Source of the DNA: Pseudomonadota bacterium
Lineage (GTDB): Bacteria > Myxococcota_A > UBA9160 > SZUA-336
Assembly (NCBI GenBank): GCA_003247575.1
Contig: QJZC01000066.1
Span: 1-64,000 of the forward strand
Direction: 5' to 3'
Length of the DNA stretch: 64,000 nt
The stretch's first letter is position 1. Each line of letters opens with the position of its first letter. The position numbers and the translations under genes are program-made. The notes under the pieces are model-generated. The model made no database searches and was not told where the DNA came from. It was given only the letters and a program-made list of their open reading frames with translations. Shown here in pieces: positions 18,319-27,822 of this stretch.

Positions 18319-19121
18319 GATGTGATCTCCCGGAGCTCGGAAAGCGCGAGCTGGTACTCTTCGGGGTTGGGGGCGCGGTAGTGCCAGATCGGGACGTTCT
18401 CCATGTAGCTGACCCCACGCCCCTTCACGGTCTTGCAGATCAAGACCAGCGGCTTGTCGCCCGACCGACTGGAGACCGCTTCGCAGATCGCCTGCGCGTC
18501 GTGCCCGCACACTTCGATCGCGTCCCAGCCGAAGGCCCTGAACTTGTCCTCCAGGGGATAGAAGGTGGGATGCGTCTCGCTGGTGCGGCCCAGGCTCTGA
18601 AAGTCATTGTTGTCGATGAACGCAATGAGATTGGTGGTTCGAAGGGTCGAGGCCATGAGCACGGCCTCCCAGGTCGATCCCTCCTGTACCTCGCCATCGC
18701 TCAACACGGCAAAGGCACGGCCGTCCCCACCTCGCGCGCGCTCGGCGCACGCGATTCCGACCGCAATCGAGAGTCCATGCCCTAGCGATCCGGTGGAGGC
18801 CTCGATACCTGGAGTGCCATAGTCGGGGTGTGCCCCCAGGCGCCCCTCGGGCGTGCAGTAACGCTCGAGGTCCTCGCGGGGCAGGATCCCGAGAGATTCG
18901 AGCACCGTGTACTGCGCCATGCAACCATGTCCCTTCGACAGGATCACGCGGTCGTTCGTGCGACCGTCTTGGTTCCGCAGCCCGTAGTAGATGGTATCCA
19001 CGATCTCTAGACAAGAGAACGCCGGCGCGATGTGAAGCGCCGAGACCCGCTGCGAGATCTCGAGAATGCGTCGTCGATGCTCCAGACAACGCTGCCGCGC
19101 CGCCCCTAGATCAAATGCCAT
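18315..19121 (-). CDS. Transketolase, N-terminal subunit
   Basis: 268 residues: the pyrophosphate-binding domain of transketolase. ILSKGHGCMAQY, GSLGHGLSIAVGIA and LSDGEVQEGSTWEA (the ThDP/Mg motif, continuing to FIDNNDFQ) are all present. The ATG at 19121 follows GGAGG by four bases and removes ten non-family residues from the longest frame. Coupled translation with the C-terminal subunit via the GTGA overlap ensures equal amounts. Together they equal one transketolase chain. Confidence 0.9.
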   Translation of the reverse strand: MAFDLGAARQRCLEHRRRILEISQRVSALHIAPAFSCLEIVDTIYYGLRNQDGRTNDRVILSKGHGCMAQYTVLESLGILPREDLERYCTPEGRLGAHPDYGTPGIEASTGSLGHGLSIAVGIACAERARGGDGRAFAVLSDGEVQEGSTWEAVLMASTLRTTNLIAFIDNNDFQSLGRTSETHPTFYPLEDKFRAFGWDAIEVCGHDAQAICEAVSSRSGDKPLVLICKTVKGRGVSYMENVPIWHYRAPNPEEYQLALSELREITS

Positions 19122-19166
19122 GTAGCCTCCGCTGATGTCGGGACCCAAGTCACGCTCCGGGCCGCT

Positions 19167-19823
19167 CTACTCGATGATCGTCCAGTAGTAGGCACCGGTA
19201 TATCCAGCCTCACGGAAGAGTTCGCGCCAGCCATCGGGATCGTAGTGAGTCTTGGCGGTAAGTACCCAGCTCAGAAAGAGCTCGCGCTCATGCTCGTTTC
19301 GATACGAGTCCACCTGGATGTAGCCCTTCCCTGGAGCGAGGCGTTCGATCTCGCGTATGGCCTGAATGCATTCGGCACGCTCGAGATTGTGGACGGTGTT
19401 CGTACAGATCACTGCCGCAAAGCTTCGATCCGGAAATGGGAGACTCTCACAGGACCCGAGGTGAAGCCGCCCGACGACCTCGGGCTCACAATTCTTGAGT
19501 GCATACTCCGAGATATCGAGACCGAACGCCTCGAGGCCCGGACAGGCAAGCATGAGATCCTTCACCAAGAAGCCCTTGGCGGCGCCGACATCCAGGACTC
19601 GGTCACCAGGCTTCAGGTCGAAGTACTTGATGATGTCCTCCGCAACGGGCAGCCAGCGACCGTCGTAGCGGTATCCCCCGTAGCCATACTCTCGGGGACC
19701 ATCGAAATACTCATGACCGTACTGGCGCGAGATTTCCACGGCTCGCGCATCACGCGTTGCCTCGCGCTTGTGTACGTTCCTCTTGCTGCGCGGATAGCGC
19801 TGCAGCAGATTCATCTCGTTCAC
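19167..19823 (-). CDS. Class I SAM-dependent methyltransferase
   Basis: About 218 residues from a GTG at 19823 with GGAGAG upstream; an ATG at 19814 is also possible. VLDVGAAKGFLVKDL is SAM motif I, FGLDISEYAL is the acidic-loop motif II, and the FAAVICTNTVHNL segment is motif IV. The N-terminus is basic. It lies 45 bases upstream of the transketolase pair in the same direction and is probably in the same operon. The acceptor (sugar, cyclitol or lipid) is unknown. Confidence 0.82.
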   Translation of the reverse strand: MNEMNLLQRYPRSKRNVHKREATRDARAVEISRQYGHEYFDGPREYGYGGYRYDGRWLPVAEDIIKYFDLKPGDRVLDVGAAKGFLVKDLMLACPGLEAFGLDISEYALKNCEPEVVGRLHLGSCESLPFPDRSFAAVICTNTVHNLERAECIQAIREIERLAPGKGYIQVDSYRNEHERELFLSWVLTAKTHYDPDGWRELFREAGYTGAYYWTIIE

Positions 19824-20168
19824 GCGACTCTCCTCTGGGTAGTGACGGGCACATGCGAGTCGGAGCAGAAGCGGCGGAAGCAAGACGGATCAGGGCAGCG
19901 ACAACGCCAGACAGGTGAGACAGAGCAGGAAGAAACAGCTCCGGATGGATCTATTCAGCTCGAGCAGCGGGGCTCGCGCAGCGGGCTTGAACAGCAGCGC
20001 ACGATAGCGCTCGAAGAGAGCGGCCGACAAACCGCGACATGGATGGCGAGCTACATCCAGAGCCAGCTTCGCCCAGCAGGTCCCGGAAGCGTCTCGTCTC
20101 CGGGCTCGGGCTCTAGTCGCAGCCCTGAGGTCACATCCCTGTAGTCACTCCGCTGGAAAGTTCGACGC
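19824..20168. other. Intergenic stretch between methyltransferase and phosphatase genes
   Basis: No gene is supported. As the gap between two same-direction genes it likely contains the promoter of the methyltransferase-transketolase operon, but no clear box was found. Confidence 0.35.
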
Positions 20169-20999
20169 CTAGGCTTCGAGCAGCAGCTTCCGCAACCGGG
20201 TGACGACCGCAGAAGAGGCTCCGACCAGAATCTCAGCCACGCCCGGCTCATATAGACTCGGCAGCGGGCCCAGCCCGGTTTCGACGCAGCCACCGATTTC
20301 GCGTGTCGCCAACGTGGAGATCCACGTCCGCCGTGAGAGTCCCTGCGGGTTGGTGGTGGTACGGATCGCTGCGACCGTATTGCGAAGCAGTGGCGCGACT
20401 CCGATGGCACCGCCAGCAGCCTTCTCCACCTCGAAGCCATCGGTCTCGAGTGCTTGCCAAAGTCCCGGCGGCAGCTCGTGCGAGACGAGCACGCGCGGAC
20501 GCGTGTTGGAGATCGAGCTTCCGTCGAAGCTCCGAAAGGGCTCACCCGCGTACGCCAACTCGACGCCACACCCGCGTACAGCGCGGATCACCAGCTGCTC
20601 CTGCGGGAGACCGACGATCGACGCCTCGATCCCGTGCTCGGACTCGAGGCCCAACAGAATGGCGTAGATCCCGTCGCGCTGGACGTAGCGGAGCGTGCCG
20701 TCGATCGGATCGATCAGGACCCGCTGTCTGCTGCGGTTGTCCGCGAAGGGAATTGCCGTCGGCGTATCTTCTTCGGCTTCGACCTCGACCCAGGGATAAT
20801 GCTCTCGCAAGGCGGTCAGGAGGATCTCCTGAGAGACGCAGTCTCCATAGGTAAGCGCTGCCTTCGCCTCGCTGCTCTCCCCTGGCTTCGGAAAGTTCTC
20901 GACGCGTCCTTCGAGCCAGCGCACGGCAGCGCCGGCCTGCCGCACCGGAAGACTCATCGCCTCGAGGAACGCAACCGGATCGATGTGCTCAGCTTTCAT
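20169..20999 (-). CDS. Inositol monophosphatase-family protein
   Basis: A 276-residue protein. VLIDPIDGTLRYV is the family metal-binding motif (DPIDGT), and VEVEAEED earlier supplies the glutamate ligand. The usual third metal motif (WDxAAG near the C-terminus) is not seen; the corresponding place reads LYEPGVAEILV, so activity or substrate may differ. Family members dephosphorylate inositol phosphate, histidinol phosphate, PAP or sugar phosphates. In a cluster that also holds a PAPS-using sulfotransferase, PAP hydrolysis is one option and a sugar or cyclitol phosphate is another; neither is shown. Confidence 0.78.
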   Translation of the reverse strand: MKAEHIDPVAFLEAMSLPVRQAGAAVRWLEGRVENFPKPGESSEAKAALTYGDCVSQEILLTALREHYPWVEVEAEEDTPTAIPFADNRSRQRVLIDPIDGTLRYVQRDGIYAILLGLESEHGIEASIVGLPQEQLVIRAVRGCGVELAYAGEPFRSFDGSSISNTRPRVLVSHELPPGLWQALETDGFEVEKAAGGAIGVAPLLRNTVAAIRTTTNPQGLSRRTWISTLATREIGGCVETGLGPLPSLYEPGVAEILVGASSAVVTRLRKLLLEA

Positions 21000-21077
21000 C
21001 TCAGGCTCGAGTGTAGCTCCAAGTCCTCAGTAGATCCGCCCTCCTGCGTCAGGGGCGGCCCCTCCTGCGGCGCGAGC

Positions 21078-22142
21078 TCAGTATGCGCGCGTGGTTCCGG
21101 CTTCGTCTACCAGGAGGCAGACCTTGATGGAGCCGGCGCGCTTGTCCGCGGCTATTCGTAGGGCGTCCTCGGTGCGTTCGAGCGGAAAGGCATGCGTCGC
21201 CAGGCTCGCCAGATCCTCCCGCAGACGCGGAAGCCACGCAATCGCCGCCTGAAAGTCGCTCCCGCGACGCGTGACACCGTAGGTGTTCGAGCCGATCAGC
21301 TCGAGCTCCTTCAGCATCAATGCGCGCGCGTCGATGGGCACGCGCCCCTCGAACAAGCCGAGCACGATTACCCTGCCACCTGCACGGCAGCTGCCTACGG
21401 CATCGTCCAACGTGGTAGCAGTGCCTCCGACCGTCTCGATCACCACGTCGGGCTCGTGAGCGGTGGCCCAGGCTCGCAGGTCGGCATCGGCAAGAGCTGT
21501 GACACCGAGACTTGCAGCGATCGCGCGCTGGTGCGGGTAACGTGCCGACAGGGCAACCGTTGCAACCCGCGCCCGCGCGCAGGCAGCGACGAGCAGTCCC
21601 AAGCTGCCCCCTCCGAGCACGAGCACCTGATGCTGAGGCTCGAGCCGGGCAAGCCGGAGCGCATGCAGGACAACCGCCAACGGCTCTACGAATACGGCCT
21701 CTCTCGCCGTCACGTCAGGCGGTAGCGCGTGCACATTCTCCAGTGGCGCTGCGACATACTCTGCGAAGCCCCCGGGCCGCGTAATCCCAATCAGCTCGCC
21801 GCGGCGACACAGCTGGCGCGCTCCAGCGACGCAGTAGTCACAACCTCCGCAGGCGACACGCGGATCGACCACACACATCCGTCCGGCCAGCTCGCGAACG
21901 CGGTCTGCGTCCGCGTCGGAGAACTTCCCGAAGTCCCCGTCTGCCCCGGTCCAATCCGCCAACGCAGCGATCTCGTGGCCCGGAATGCGTCCCCGCTCGA
22001 GGTCGAGACGAGACCAGGCGTGCAGATCGCTTCCGCAGATTCCGCACGCCTGGACTCTGAGACTCACCCAGCCCGGAGGCAGCGCCTCCTGCTCGACGTC
22101 TTCCACTGCGACCCCGTTCGCGAAGAAGCGGGCCGCGCGCAT
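21078..22142 (-). CDS. Zinc-dependent alcohol dehydrogenase (MDR family)
   Basis: A 354-residue enzyme. CGICGSDLHAW carries the catalytic-zinc cysteine, GHEIAALA the histidine/glutamate, and ACGGCDYCVAGARQLC the four cysteines of the structural zinc site. LVLGGGSLGLLVA is the NAD(P)-binding loop. It oxidises an alcohol or polyol to a carbonyl; sorbitol/threonine dehydrogenase-like members are closest in motif style. The ATG is nine bases after the citrate synthase stop, so it is probably co-transcribed with that gene, although its activity would also suit the sugar cluster downstream. Confidence 0.87.
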   Translation of the reverse strand: MRAARFFANGVAVEDVEQEALPPGWVSLRVQACGICGSDLHAWSRLDLERGRIPGHEIAALADWTGADGDFGKFSDADADRVRELAGRMCVVDPRVACGGCDYCVAGARQLCRRGELIGITRPGGFAEYVAAPLENVHALPPDVTAREAVFVEPLAVVLHALRLARLEPQHQVLVLGGGSLGLLVAACARARVATVALSARYPHQRAIAASLGVTALADADLRAWATAHEPDVVIETVGGTATTLDDAVGSCRAGGRVIVLGLFEGRVPIDARALMLKELELIGSNTYGVTRRGSDFQAAIAWLPRLREDLASLATHAFPLERTEDALRIAADKRAGSIKVCLLVDEAGTTRAY

Positions 22143-22151
22143 CGAGTCGGC

Positions 22152-23441
22152 TCAGGCCTTGCGCTGATCGATCGAGACGAAGTCGCGCATCGACGGCCCG
22201 ACGTAGATCTGGCGCGGGCGACCGATCGCCTGATCCTCGATCACGAGCTCGCGCCACTGAGCGATCCAGCCGGGCAGGCGGCCCATTGCGAACATCGTCG
22301 TGAAGCTCGCCACCGGAATTCCGAGCGCCTTGAAGATGATCCCCGAGTAGAAGTCCACGTTCGGGTAGAGCTTGCGCGAGATGAAGTACTCGTCGCTGAG
22401 CGCGATCTCGGCCAGCTCGACCGCGATCTCGAGTAGCTTCGTGGTGACGCCGAGCTTGCCCAGCACATCATCGGCGGCCTTCTTGATGATCGTCGCCCGC
22501 GGATCGAAGTTGCGGTAGACCCGGTGTCCGAAGCCCATCAGGCGGGACGTATCGTTCTTGTCCTTGGCGCGATCCACGAACTGGCGTGCCGACAGCCCCT
22601 CGTCGGCGATCGACTCCAGCATCTCGATCACGCTCTGGTTGGCACCACCATGGCGCGGTCCCCAAAGCGCATGAATCCCCGCCGCAGTCGATGCGAAGAG
22701 ATTGGCGCGCGAGCTCCCGACGAGGCGAACCGTGCTGGTCGAGCAGTTCTGCTCGTGGTCGGCATGCAGAATCAGGAGCACGTTGATCGCACGCTCGACG
22801 ACCGGATCGACGTGGAACTCCTCGCACGGAGTGCCGAACATCATGCGCAAGAAGTTCGCGACATAGCCGAGACGATTGTCGGGATACAGGAAGGGCTGGC
22901 CCAGCGAGTGCTTGTGCGAGTAGGCGATGATGGTCGGGAACTTGGCCACGAGGCGTTCGATCGAGTTCATGACCTGACGCTCGTCGGTCGGATCGAGATC
23001 CTCGGTGTAGAAGGTGGAGAGCGCTGAAACCACGGCCGCGCTGACCGCCATGGGGTGTGCGTTCTTCGGGAACGCGGCGAACAGCGCGCGCAGGTCTTCG
23101 TGCAGCATGGTGTGGTAGCGGAGCGCCTCGGACCACTCCTCGTACTGATCGCGCGTGGGCAGGTCGTCGTGGATCAGGAGATAGGCCACCTCAAGAAAGG
23201 AGCTCTGCTCGGCGAGCTGCTCGATGGGGTAGCCGCGATAGCGGAGAATGCCCTTCTCACCATCGATGAAGGTGATGTTGCTGAGGCAGCTGCCGGTGTT
23301 CTTGTACGCGGGATCCAGGGTGATGCACCCCGTGTCCGCTCGCAGGCTTGCGATGTCGATACCCCGTTCACCTTCGGACCCCGTGATGATCTTGAGTTCG
23401 TGAACCTTCCCGTCGATCTCGAGCTTCGCCGTATCCGTCAT
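22152..23441 (-). CDS. gltA: Citrate synthase
   Basis: A 429-residue citrate synthase that condenses oxaloacetate with acetyl-CoA in the TCA cycle. LILHADHEQNCSTST and WGPRHGGANQ contain the two catalytic histidines, and GFGHRVYRNFDPRA supplies the catalytic aspartate. The N-terminal beta-rich extension (IDGKVHELKIITGSEG...) marks the hexameric, Gram-negative type. The ATG at 23441 is preceded by AGGAG and matches the family start; the longest frame would add 24 non-family residues. Confidence 0.96.
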   Translation of the reverse strand: MTDTAKLEIDGKVHELKIITGSEGERGIDIASLRADTGCITLDPAYKNTGSCLSNITFIDGEKGILRYRGYPIEQLAEQSSFLEVAYLLIHDDLPTRDQYEEWSEALRYHTMLHEDLRALFAAFPKNAHPMAVSAAVVSALSTFYTEDLDPTDERQVMNSIERLVAKFPTIIAYSHKHSLGQPFLYPDNRLGYVANFLRMMFGTPCEEFHVDPVVERAINVLLILHADHEQNCSTSTVRLVGSSRANLFASTAAGIHALWGPRHGGANQSVIEMLESIADEGLSARQFVDRAKDKNDTSRLMGFGHRVYRNFDPRATIIKKAADDVLGKLGVTTKLLEIAVELAEIALSDEYFISRKLYPNVDFYSGIIFKALGIPVASFTTMFAMGRLPGWIAQWRELVIEDQAIGRPRQIYVGPSMRDFVSIDQRKA

Positions 23442-24306
23442 CGCCTTTCTCCTCTGTATGGATCCCGATCGCTCTGCGTCGGGCCATGCTCCGCAGGTTC
23501 CGCACGAACCCACCGCCCCATCTGTGGCTATCTCTGGCTATCTGTGGCTATCCCGATTGCGTGGCCAGCCGGATTGCACGACTGCCGGATGGCGCGGCCT
23601 TCCTGATAGCGCGGCCTGCCCACGCCTTTCAATCTTTACTGCTGAGAGATCCGCTCAGGCACGAGCCAGGGTACCGCAGCGACACGTGCGGTACCGCTTC
23701 CTGCACTGGCACCTAGAAGCTCGGACGGCCGGCGAAAACCTATAGCTCGCAGCACCATCCCACGAGCTCGGATCCACACGAAACCGCCTTGCCGATCTAG
23801 CGCCAAAGCAGGCCCTGTACAACATCCGAGACCAATCGAGCCCACTCTGGGAACACCCCGCGGAACGGAAACACGCCGCGGAAGAACTCCAGAACGCGGG
23901 AGCACTGCGAACCGACTCCCAGGCCCCTACGCCAACATCTGGAGCACCTGACGCCTGCCGCGAGGTGAGCTCCCAACGACCCAGTCCGCCCGGTCCACCC
24001 GGTCCGCACGCGGGTCGCACACGGACCAGCACCCGCTCCATCGCCACGCGAGCCGCCGAGGTCCGCCTCCGCGCTACGTAGAAAAACCGAAAATCGAGCG
24101 TCCGGGCAGGCTTCCTGGATCTCCTGCCCACATCTTACCGCGCGGACACACTGCGACTCCAGCACTCTGGCGTGCCAATTCGAGAAGAACGGCGCGATTC
24201 CCTGTGCGCGAGACGCCTCCAACCCCTCTCGAGGCGCATTCCTGCGCCCGTTGATTCAGCCTGGCAAGGTACTGGAGTTTCGCCACACTCGACCGATAGA
24301 CAAGGC
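23442..24306. other. Long non-coding stretch with a small tandem repeat
   Basis: This 865-base gap separates divergently transcribed citrate synthase (minus) and the PilB-like ATPase (plus). A 10-base unit (tctgtggcta and one variant) is repeated three times at 23521-23550. Open frames across the gap are glycine/serine/arginine-rich shadows. Promoters for both genes must lie here; I could not pick one out with confidence. Confidence 0.5.
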
Positions 24307-26223
24307 ATGTCCGCCAATCGTGCCCCCAAGGACTCGGTCTCGCACAAGCGTTCCCCCAACCCGCAGGCTCCGGCCGCACGCGACGGTAGACCCCCCAAGG
24401 CGCCGGCCGAGGAGCCCCGCCCGCCGCTCAACCTCGGCGAGCTGCTCGACATCCTCCGCGAGCAGGATGTGATCACCGCGCAGCAAGGCAAGGAGATCGA
24501 GGCCCGCGCGGTCACCCTGCGCAGCCGGGTGCTCAAGGAGAAGGTGGGATCCGTACGCTCCCAGGCAGCAGCGCGCTACGAGGCGGCTCCGGCGGAGATC
24601 GTCGCAGCAGCCTCCCTCCCCCACCCCAAGCTCTCGCACCGCCGGCTCGACGAGGACTTCGTCGCCGAGTGTGTCGCCAAGCACGCCGGGCTCTCCTACC
24701 TGAAGCTCGACCCGCTACGGCTCAACAACGACCTCATCTCGAAGACTCTGTCACGGCCCTTCGTACGGCGCCACGTGGTGCTACCCGTAGCCCAGGATGC
24801 GGACGGCCTGCGCCTCGCGATCAGCGACCCGTTCGATAGCGCGCTGCGAGAAATGCTGACCGAGCTGCTGCGCCAGCCCATTCAGTACGTCGTCTCGTCG
24901 AAGCGTGACATCTTGTCGATCGCCGATCGCGTCTTCGGCTTCCGGGACAGCGTGAAGCGCGCCCACACGGACCTGGGCGACGAGGCCGCCGCGGGTCAGC
25001 TGGTTCAGCTGATGCAGCTGCGCTCGAACGAGGATCTGGCGACATCGGACGATGCGACCGTCACCAGCGCCGTGGACTACATGCTGAACTACGCCTTCGA
25101 GCAGCGGGCTTCCGATATCCACCTGGAGCCTCGCCAGGGGGACGCGGTGGTCCGGTTCCGCATCGACGGCATCCTCCACGACATCGAGATCGTCCCGCGC
25201 CGAGTGCACGCGGCCATCACGTCGCGGGTCAAGGTGCTCGCCGGCATGAACATCGCGGAGCGGCGGCGTCCACAGGACGGGCGCATCAAAACGCAGCGCG
25301 GCGAACGCGAGGTCGAACTGCGCGTGGCGAGCATGGCCACAGCCTTCGGCGAGAAGGTGGTCGTGCGGGTCTTCGATCCGCAGGTCCTGGTAGCGGACCT
25401 CCAGGATCTGGGCTTCAGCATGCGCGAGCGAGAGCAGTTCGAGAAGTGGATCACGTCACCGAACGGCCTGATCCTGGTGACCGGGCCCACGGGCTCCGGC
25501 AAGACGACGACCCTGTACTCGACCTTGCGGTACCTATCAGGGCCGGAGCTCAACGTCACCACCGTCGAAGATCCCATCGAGATGGTGGATCCGCGCTTCT
25601 GCCAGATCCAGGTGCAGGAGCAGATCAACCTGAGCTTCGCGAGCGCGCTGCGCTCGATCCTGCGGCAGGATCCCGACATCATCATGATCGGCGAGGTGCG
25701 CGACAAGGAAACCGCGCAGATGGCCGTTCAGGCAGCTCTGACGGGGCATCTCGTGTTCTCCACGGTGCACACGCGCGACGCCGCCGGAGCCGTCACGCGC
25801 CTGATGGATCTGGGCATCGAGCCCTTCCTGCTCTCGAGCGTGCTGCGCGGCGTGATCGCGCAACGCCTGATTCGTCGCGTCTGCTCCCACTGCGGCGTCG
25901 ACGGGTTTCTGAGTCCGGATCAGGTCTCGGCCCTCGGCATCAAGGTTCCCGTCGAGCGCCGTGAACGCCTAGCCGTGCGCTGGGGCGAAGGATGTGTCGA
26001 GTGCCGCCATACCGGTCTGCACGGGCGCACAGGCGTATTCGAGCTGCTCGACGTCAATGCGCGCGTCCGCGACCTGATCAAATCGGGACAGGATGCGAAC
26101 GAGATCGGCCGTGCGGCCCGCATCGAGGGCATGGAGTCGCTGCGCGAGTGCGCCATGCGACGCCTCGCCGCTGGTGAGACCACCTACGAAGAAGTGCTGC
26201 GGATGACGATGGAGATCGCGTGA
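24307..26223 (+). CDS. PilB/GspE-family type II secretion/type IV pilus-type ATPase
   Basis: A 638-residue hexameric secretion ATPase. After a low-complexity, proline-rich N-terminus, a MshEN-type N-terminal domain (about 120-210) is followed by the T2SS-E ATPase. Walker A is GPTGSGKTTT (G393 to K399), Walker B is DPDIIMIGEVRD (around D457), and a late CSHC...CVEC four-cysteine zinc site is typical of PilB/GspE. Such ATPases power pilus or pseudopilus assembly. The ATG at 24307 is preferred over an upstream extension that lacks family features. The stop overlaps the next gene (GTGA), so the two ATPases are coupled. No pilC, pilT or pilin gene is nearby. Confidence 0.92.
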   Translation: MSANRAPKDSVSHKRSPNPQAPAARDGRPPKAPAEEPRPPLNLGELLDILREQDVITAQQGKEIEARAVTLRSRVLKEKVGSVRSQAAARYEAAPAEIVAAASLPHPKLSHRRLDEDFVAECVAKHAGLSYLKLDPLRLNNDLISKTLSRPFVRRHVVLPVAQDADGLRLAISDPFDSALREMLTELLRQPIQYVVSSKRDILSIADRVFGFRDSVKRAHTDLGDEAAAGQLVQLMQLRSNEDLATSDDATVTSAVDYMLNYAFEQRASDIHLEPRQGDAVVRFRIDGILHDIEIVPRRVHAAITSRVKVLAGMNIAERRRPQDGRIKTQRGEREVELRVASMATAFGEKVVVRVFDPQVLVADLQDLGFSMREREQFEKWITSPNGLILVTGPTGSGKTTTLYSTLRYLSGPELNVTTVEDPIEMVDPRFCQIQVQEQINLSFASALRSILRQDPDIIMIGEVRDKETAQMAVQAALTGHLVFSTVHTRDAAGAVTRLMDLGIEPFLLSSVLRGVIAQRLIRRVCSHCGVDGFLSPDQVSALGIKVPVERRERLAVRWGEGCVECRHTGLHGRTGVFELLDVNARVRDLIKSGQDANEIGRAARIEGMESLRECAMRRLAAGETTYEEVLRMTMEIA

Positions 26224-27680
26224 GCGAAATCCGACGGGAGCTGGCGCTCCTCATCCAAGCAGGCTGGCGCGTGATCGCACTCGAGACCTTCGAGGAGGCG
26301 CGCGCAACGCGCCTGTTGGAGCAGATCGCCAAGAGTCAGGAGAAGCGCTTCGTGTCGTGGTCGTTGGCGGGCGGCCTGGGGGCCAGCGGTCAGGGAGCGG
26401 GCTCGCTCGACGACGGGCTGCGCAGCATCGCCGCCGTCTCCGAGCCTGCGGTGCTGGCGCTGCTCGACACCCCGTCCGCGCTGCAAGACCCGATCGCCGT
26501 GCGCCGCCTACGCGACCTGCTCCCTCTGCTGAGCGAGCGCTCGCAGGTAATCGTCCTGATCGGTCCCTTGGCCCATGTCCCTCTCGAGCTGCAACGGGAG
26601 GTTGCGATCGTCGACCTTCCGCTACCGCGCCGCGAGGAGCTCGAGGCCCTGTTTCGGCGTCAGCTCGAGGGCGCCGACGAGGCCGGGATTCAGCAGGCCG
26701 TGGCTTCCACCCTGGGCCTCACCGCCGCCGAAGCGACGCGCGTGTTCCGCAAGGCTTGCCTCAGCAGCGGCGGCCTGAACGACGGAGCCATCGACCACAT
26801 GATCCGCGAGAAACGCCAGGCGCTGCGTCGTACGCCCGGCCTCGAGTTCTGCGAGTCGGCGCCCGAGATCCGCGAGGTGGGCGGGCTCGGTGAGCTCAAG
26901 CGCTGGCTGCGGGAGCGGCGCCGAGCCTTCAGCAGCGAAGCGCGCGACTTCGGTCTACCCAACCCGCGCGGCTTGTTGCTGCTCGGCGTCCAGGGCTGCG
27001 GCAAATCCCTCTGCGCGAAAGCGATCGCGCGCGAGTGGCAGTTCCCCCTCCTCCGTCTCGACCTCGCCGAAGCCTTCGGCCATCCCGAGCTCAGCCCCGA
27101 AGCCATGGTGCGCGGAGCCACCGCGGTGGCCGAGTCGCTGGCTCCGGCGATCCTCTGGATCGACGAGATCGAGAAGGGCTTCTCCACGGCGTCTGGAGAG
27201 GCTGCGAGCGGGCGCGTCTTCGGCTCCTTCCTGACGTGGCTGTCCGAGAAGCAAGCGCCGGTCTTCGTAGTCGCGACGGCCAACGACATCCAGGCCCTGC
27301 CACCGGAGCTGCTGCGTCGCGGCCGCTTCGACGATCTCTTCTTCGTAGACCTCCCGAACGTGGCCGAGCGGCAAGAGATCTTCGCGATCCACCTCGAGAA
27401 GCGGGGCCGCGATCCGTTGCAGTTCCCGCTCGAGGAGCTCGCCAACGAGTCGGAGCGTCTGTCGGGGGCGGAGATCGAGCAGGTCGTCCATGCCGCCCTC
27501 TACCATGCATTCGCCGAAGGGCGGGAACTCGGCGAGAACGACCTGATCGACGCGATCACGGAGACCGTTCCCCTGTACGAGACGTACGAGAAGCGCATCA
27601 AGGAGCTACGCGACTGGGCGCGCACGCGCGCGCGCCCAGCGACCCTGGACACCAAGCTCGTCAGCTACTTCGGCGCCTAG
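26220..27680 (+). CDS. Ycf46-like AAA+ ATPase
   Basis: A 486-residue AAA+ ATPase. Residues 1 to about 200 form a degenerate N-terminal domain that contains no working P-loop. The active AAA domain follows: GVQGCGKS (G256-K262), [12 protein letters not shown] (Walker B), [22 protein letters not shown] (sensor 1 and arginine-finger region), and a C-terminal lid helix bundle. The layout matches the Ycf46 family known from cyanobacteria and plastids, whose role is poorly defined. It starts at a GTG overlapping the PilB-like stop, which suggests a shared process. It ends at the stem of a strong hairpin. Confidence 0.85.
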   Translation: MSEIRRELALLIQAGWRVIALETFEEARATRLLEQIAKSQEKRFVSWSLAGGLGASGQGAGSLDDGLRSIAAVSEPAVLALLDTPSALQDPIAVRRLRDLLPLLSERSQVIVLIGPLAHVPLELQREVAIVDLPLPRREELEALFRRQLEGADEAGIQQAVASTLGLTAAEATRVFRKACLSSGGLNDGAIDHMIREKRQALRRTPGLEFCESAPEIREVGGLGELKRWLRERRRAFSSEARDFGLPNPRGLLLLGVQGCGKSLCAKAIAREWQFPLLRLDLAEAFGHPELSPEAMVRGATAVAESLAPAILWIDEIEKGFSTASGEAASGRVFGSFLTWLSEKQAPVFVVATANDIQALPPELLRRGRFDDLFFVDLPNVAERQEIFAIHLEKRGRDPLQFPLEELANESERLSGAEIEQVVHAALYHAFAEGRELGENDLIDAITETVPLYETYEKRIKELRDWARTRARPATLDTKLVSYFGA

Positions 27681-27716
27681 TGTCCCGAGTCAGAAGTTCC
27701 GACCCGGGACACTAGG
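27676..27716 (+). terminator. Hairpin terminator after the two-ATPase operon
   Basis: A perfect 12-bp stem (cctagtgtcccg at 27676-27687 pairing with 27705-27716) with a 17-base loop. It includes the stop codon of the Ycf46-like gene. There is no T-tract, so termination strength is uncertain. Confidence 0.65.
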
Positions 27717-27822
27717 AGGACATCGCGTTCGCGCGTCTGCGAGCGCCTCACGTGGCCGACTCGGTCCCTGCGCCCGCTCCAGGGCTGCCGAACGCGCGCT
27801 CAGGCGTTAGGCTCACTGCTCC

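Noticed and set aside
24172-24306. An N-terminal extension of the PilB-like ATPase
   Set aside because: The extra 45 residues are arginine/proline-rich and not family-like, and the ATG at 24307 fits better.
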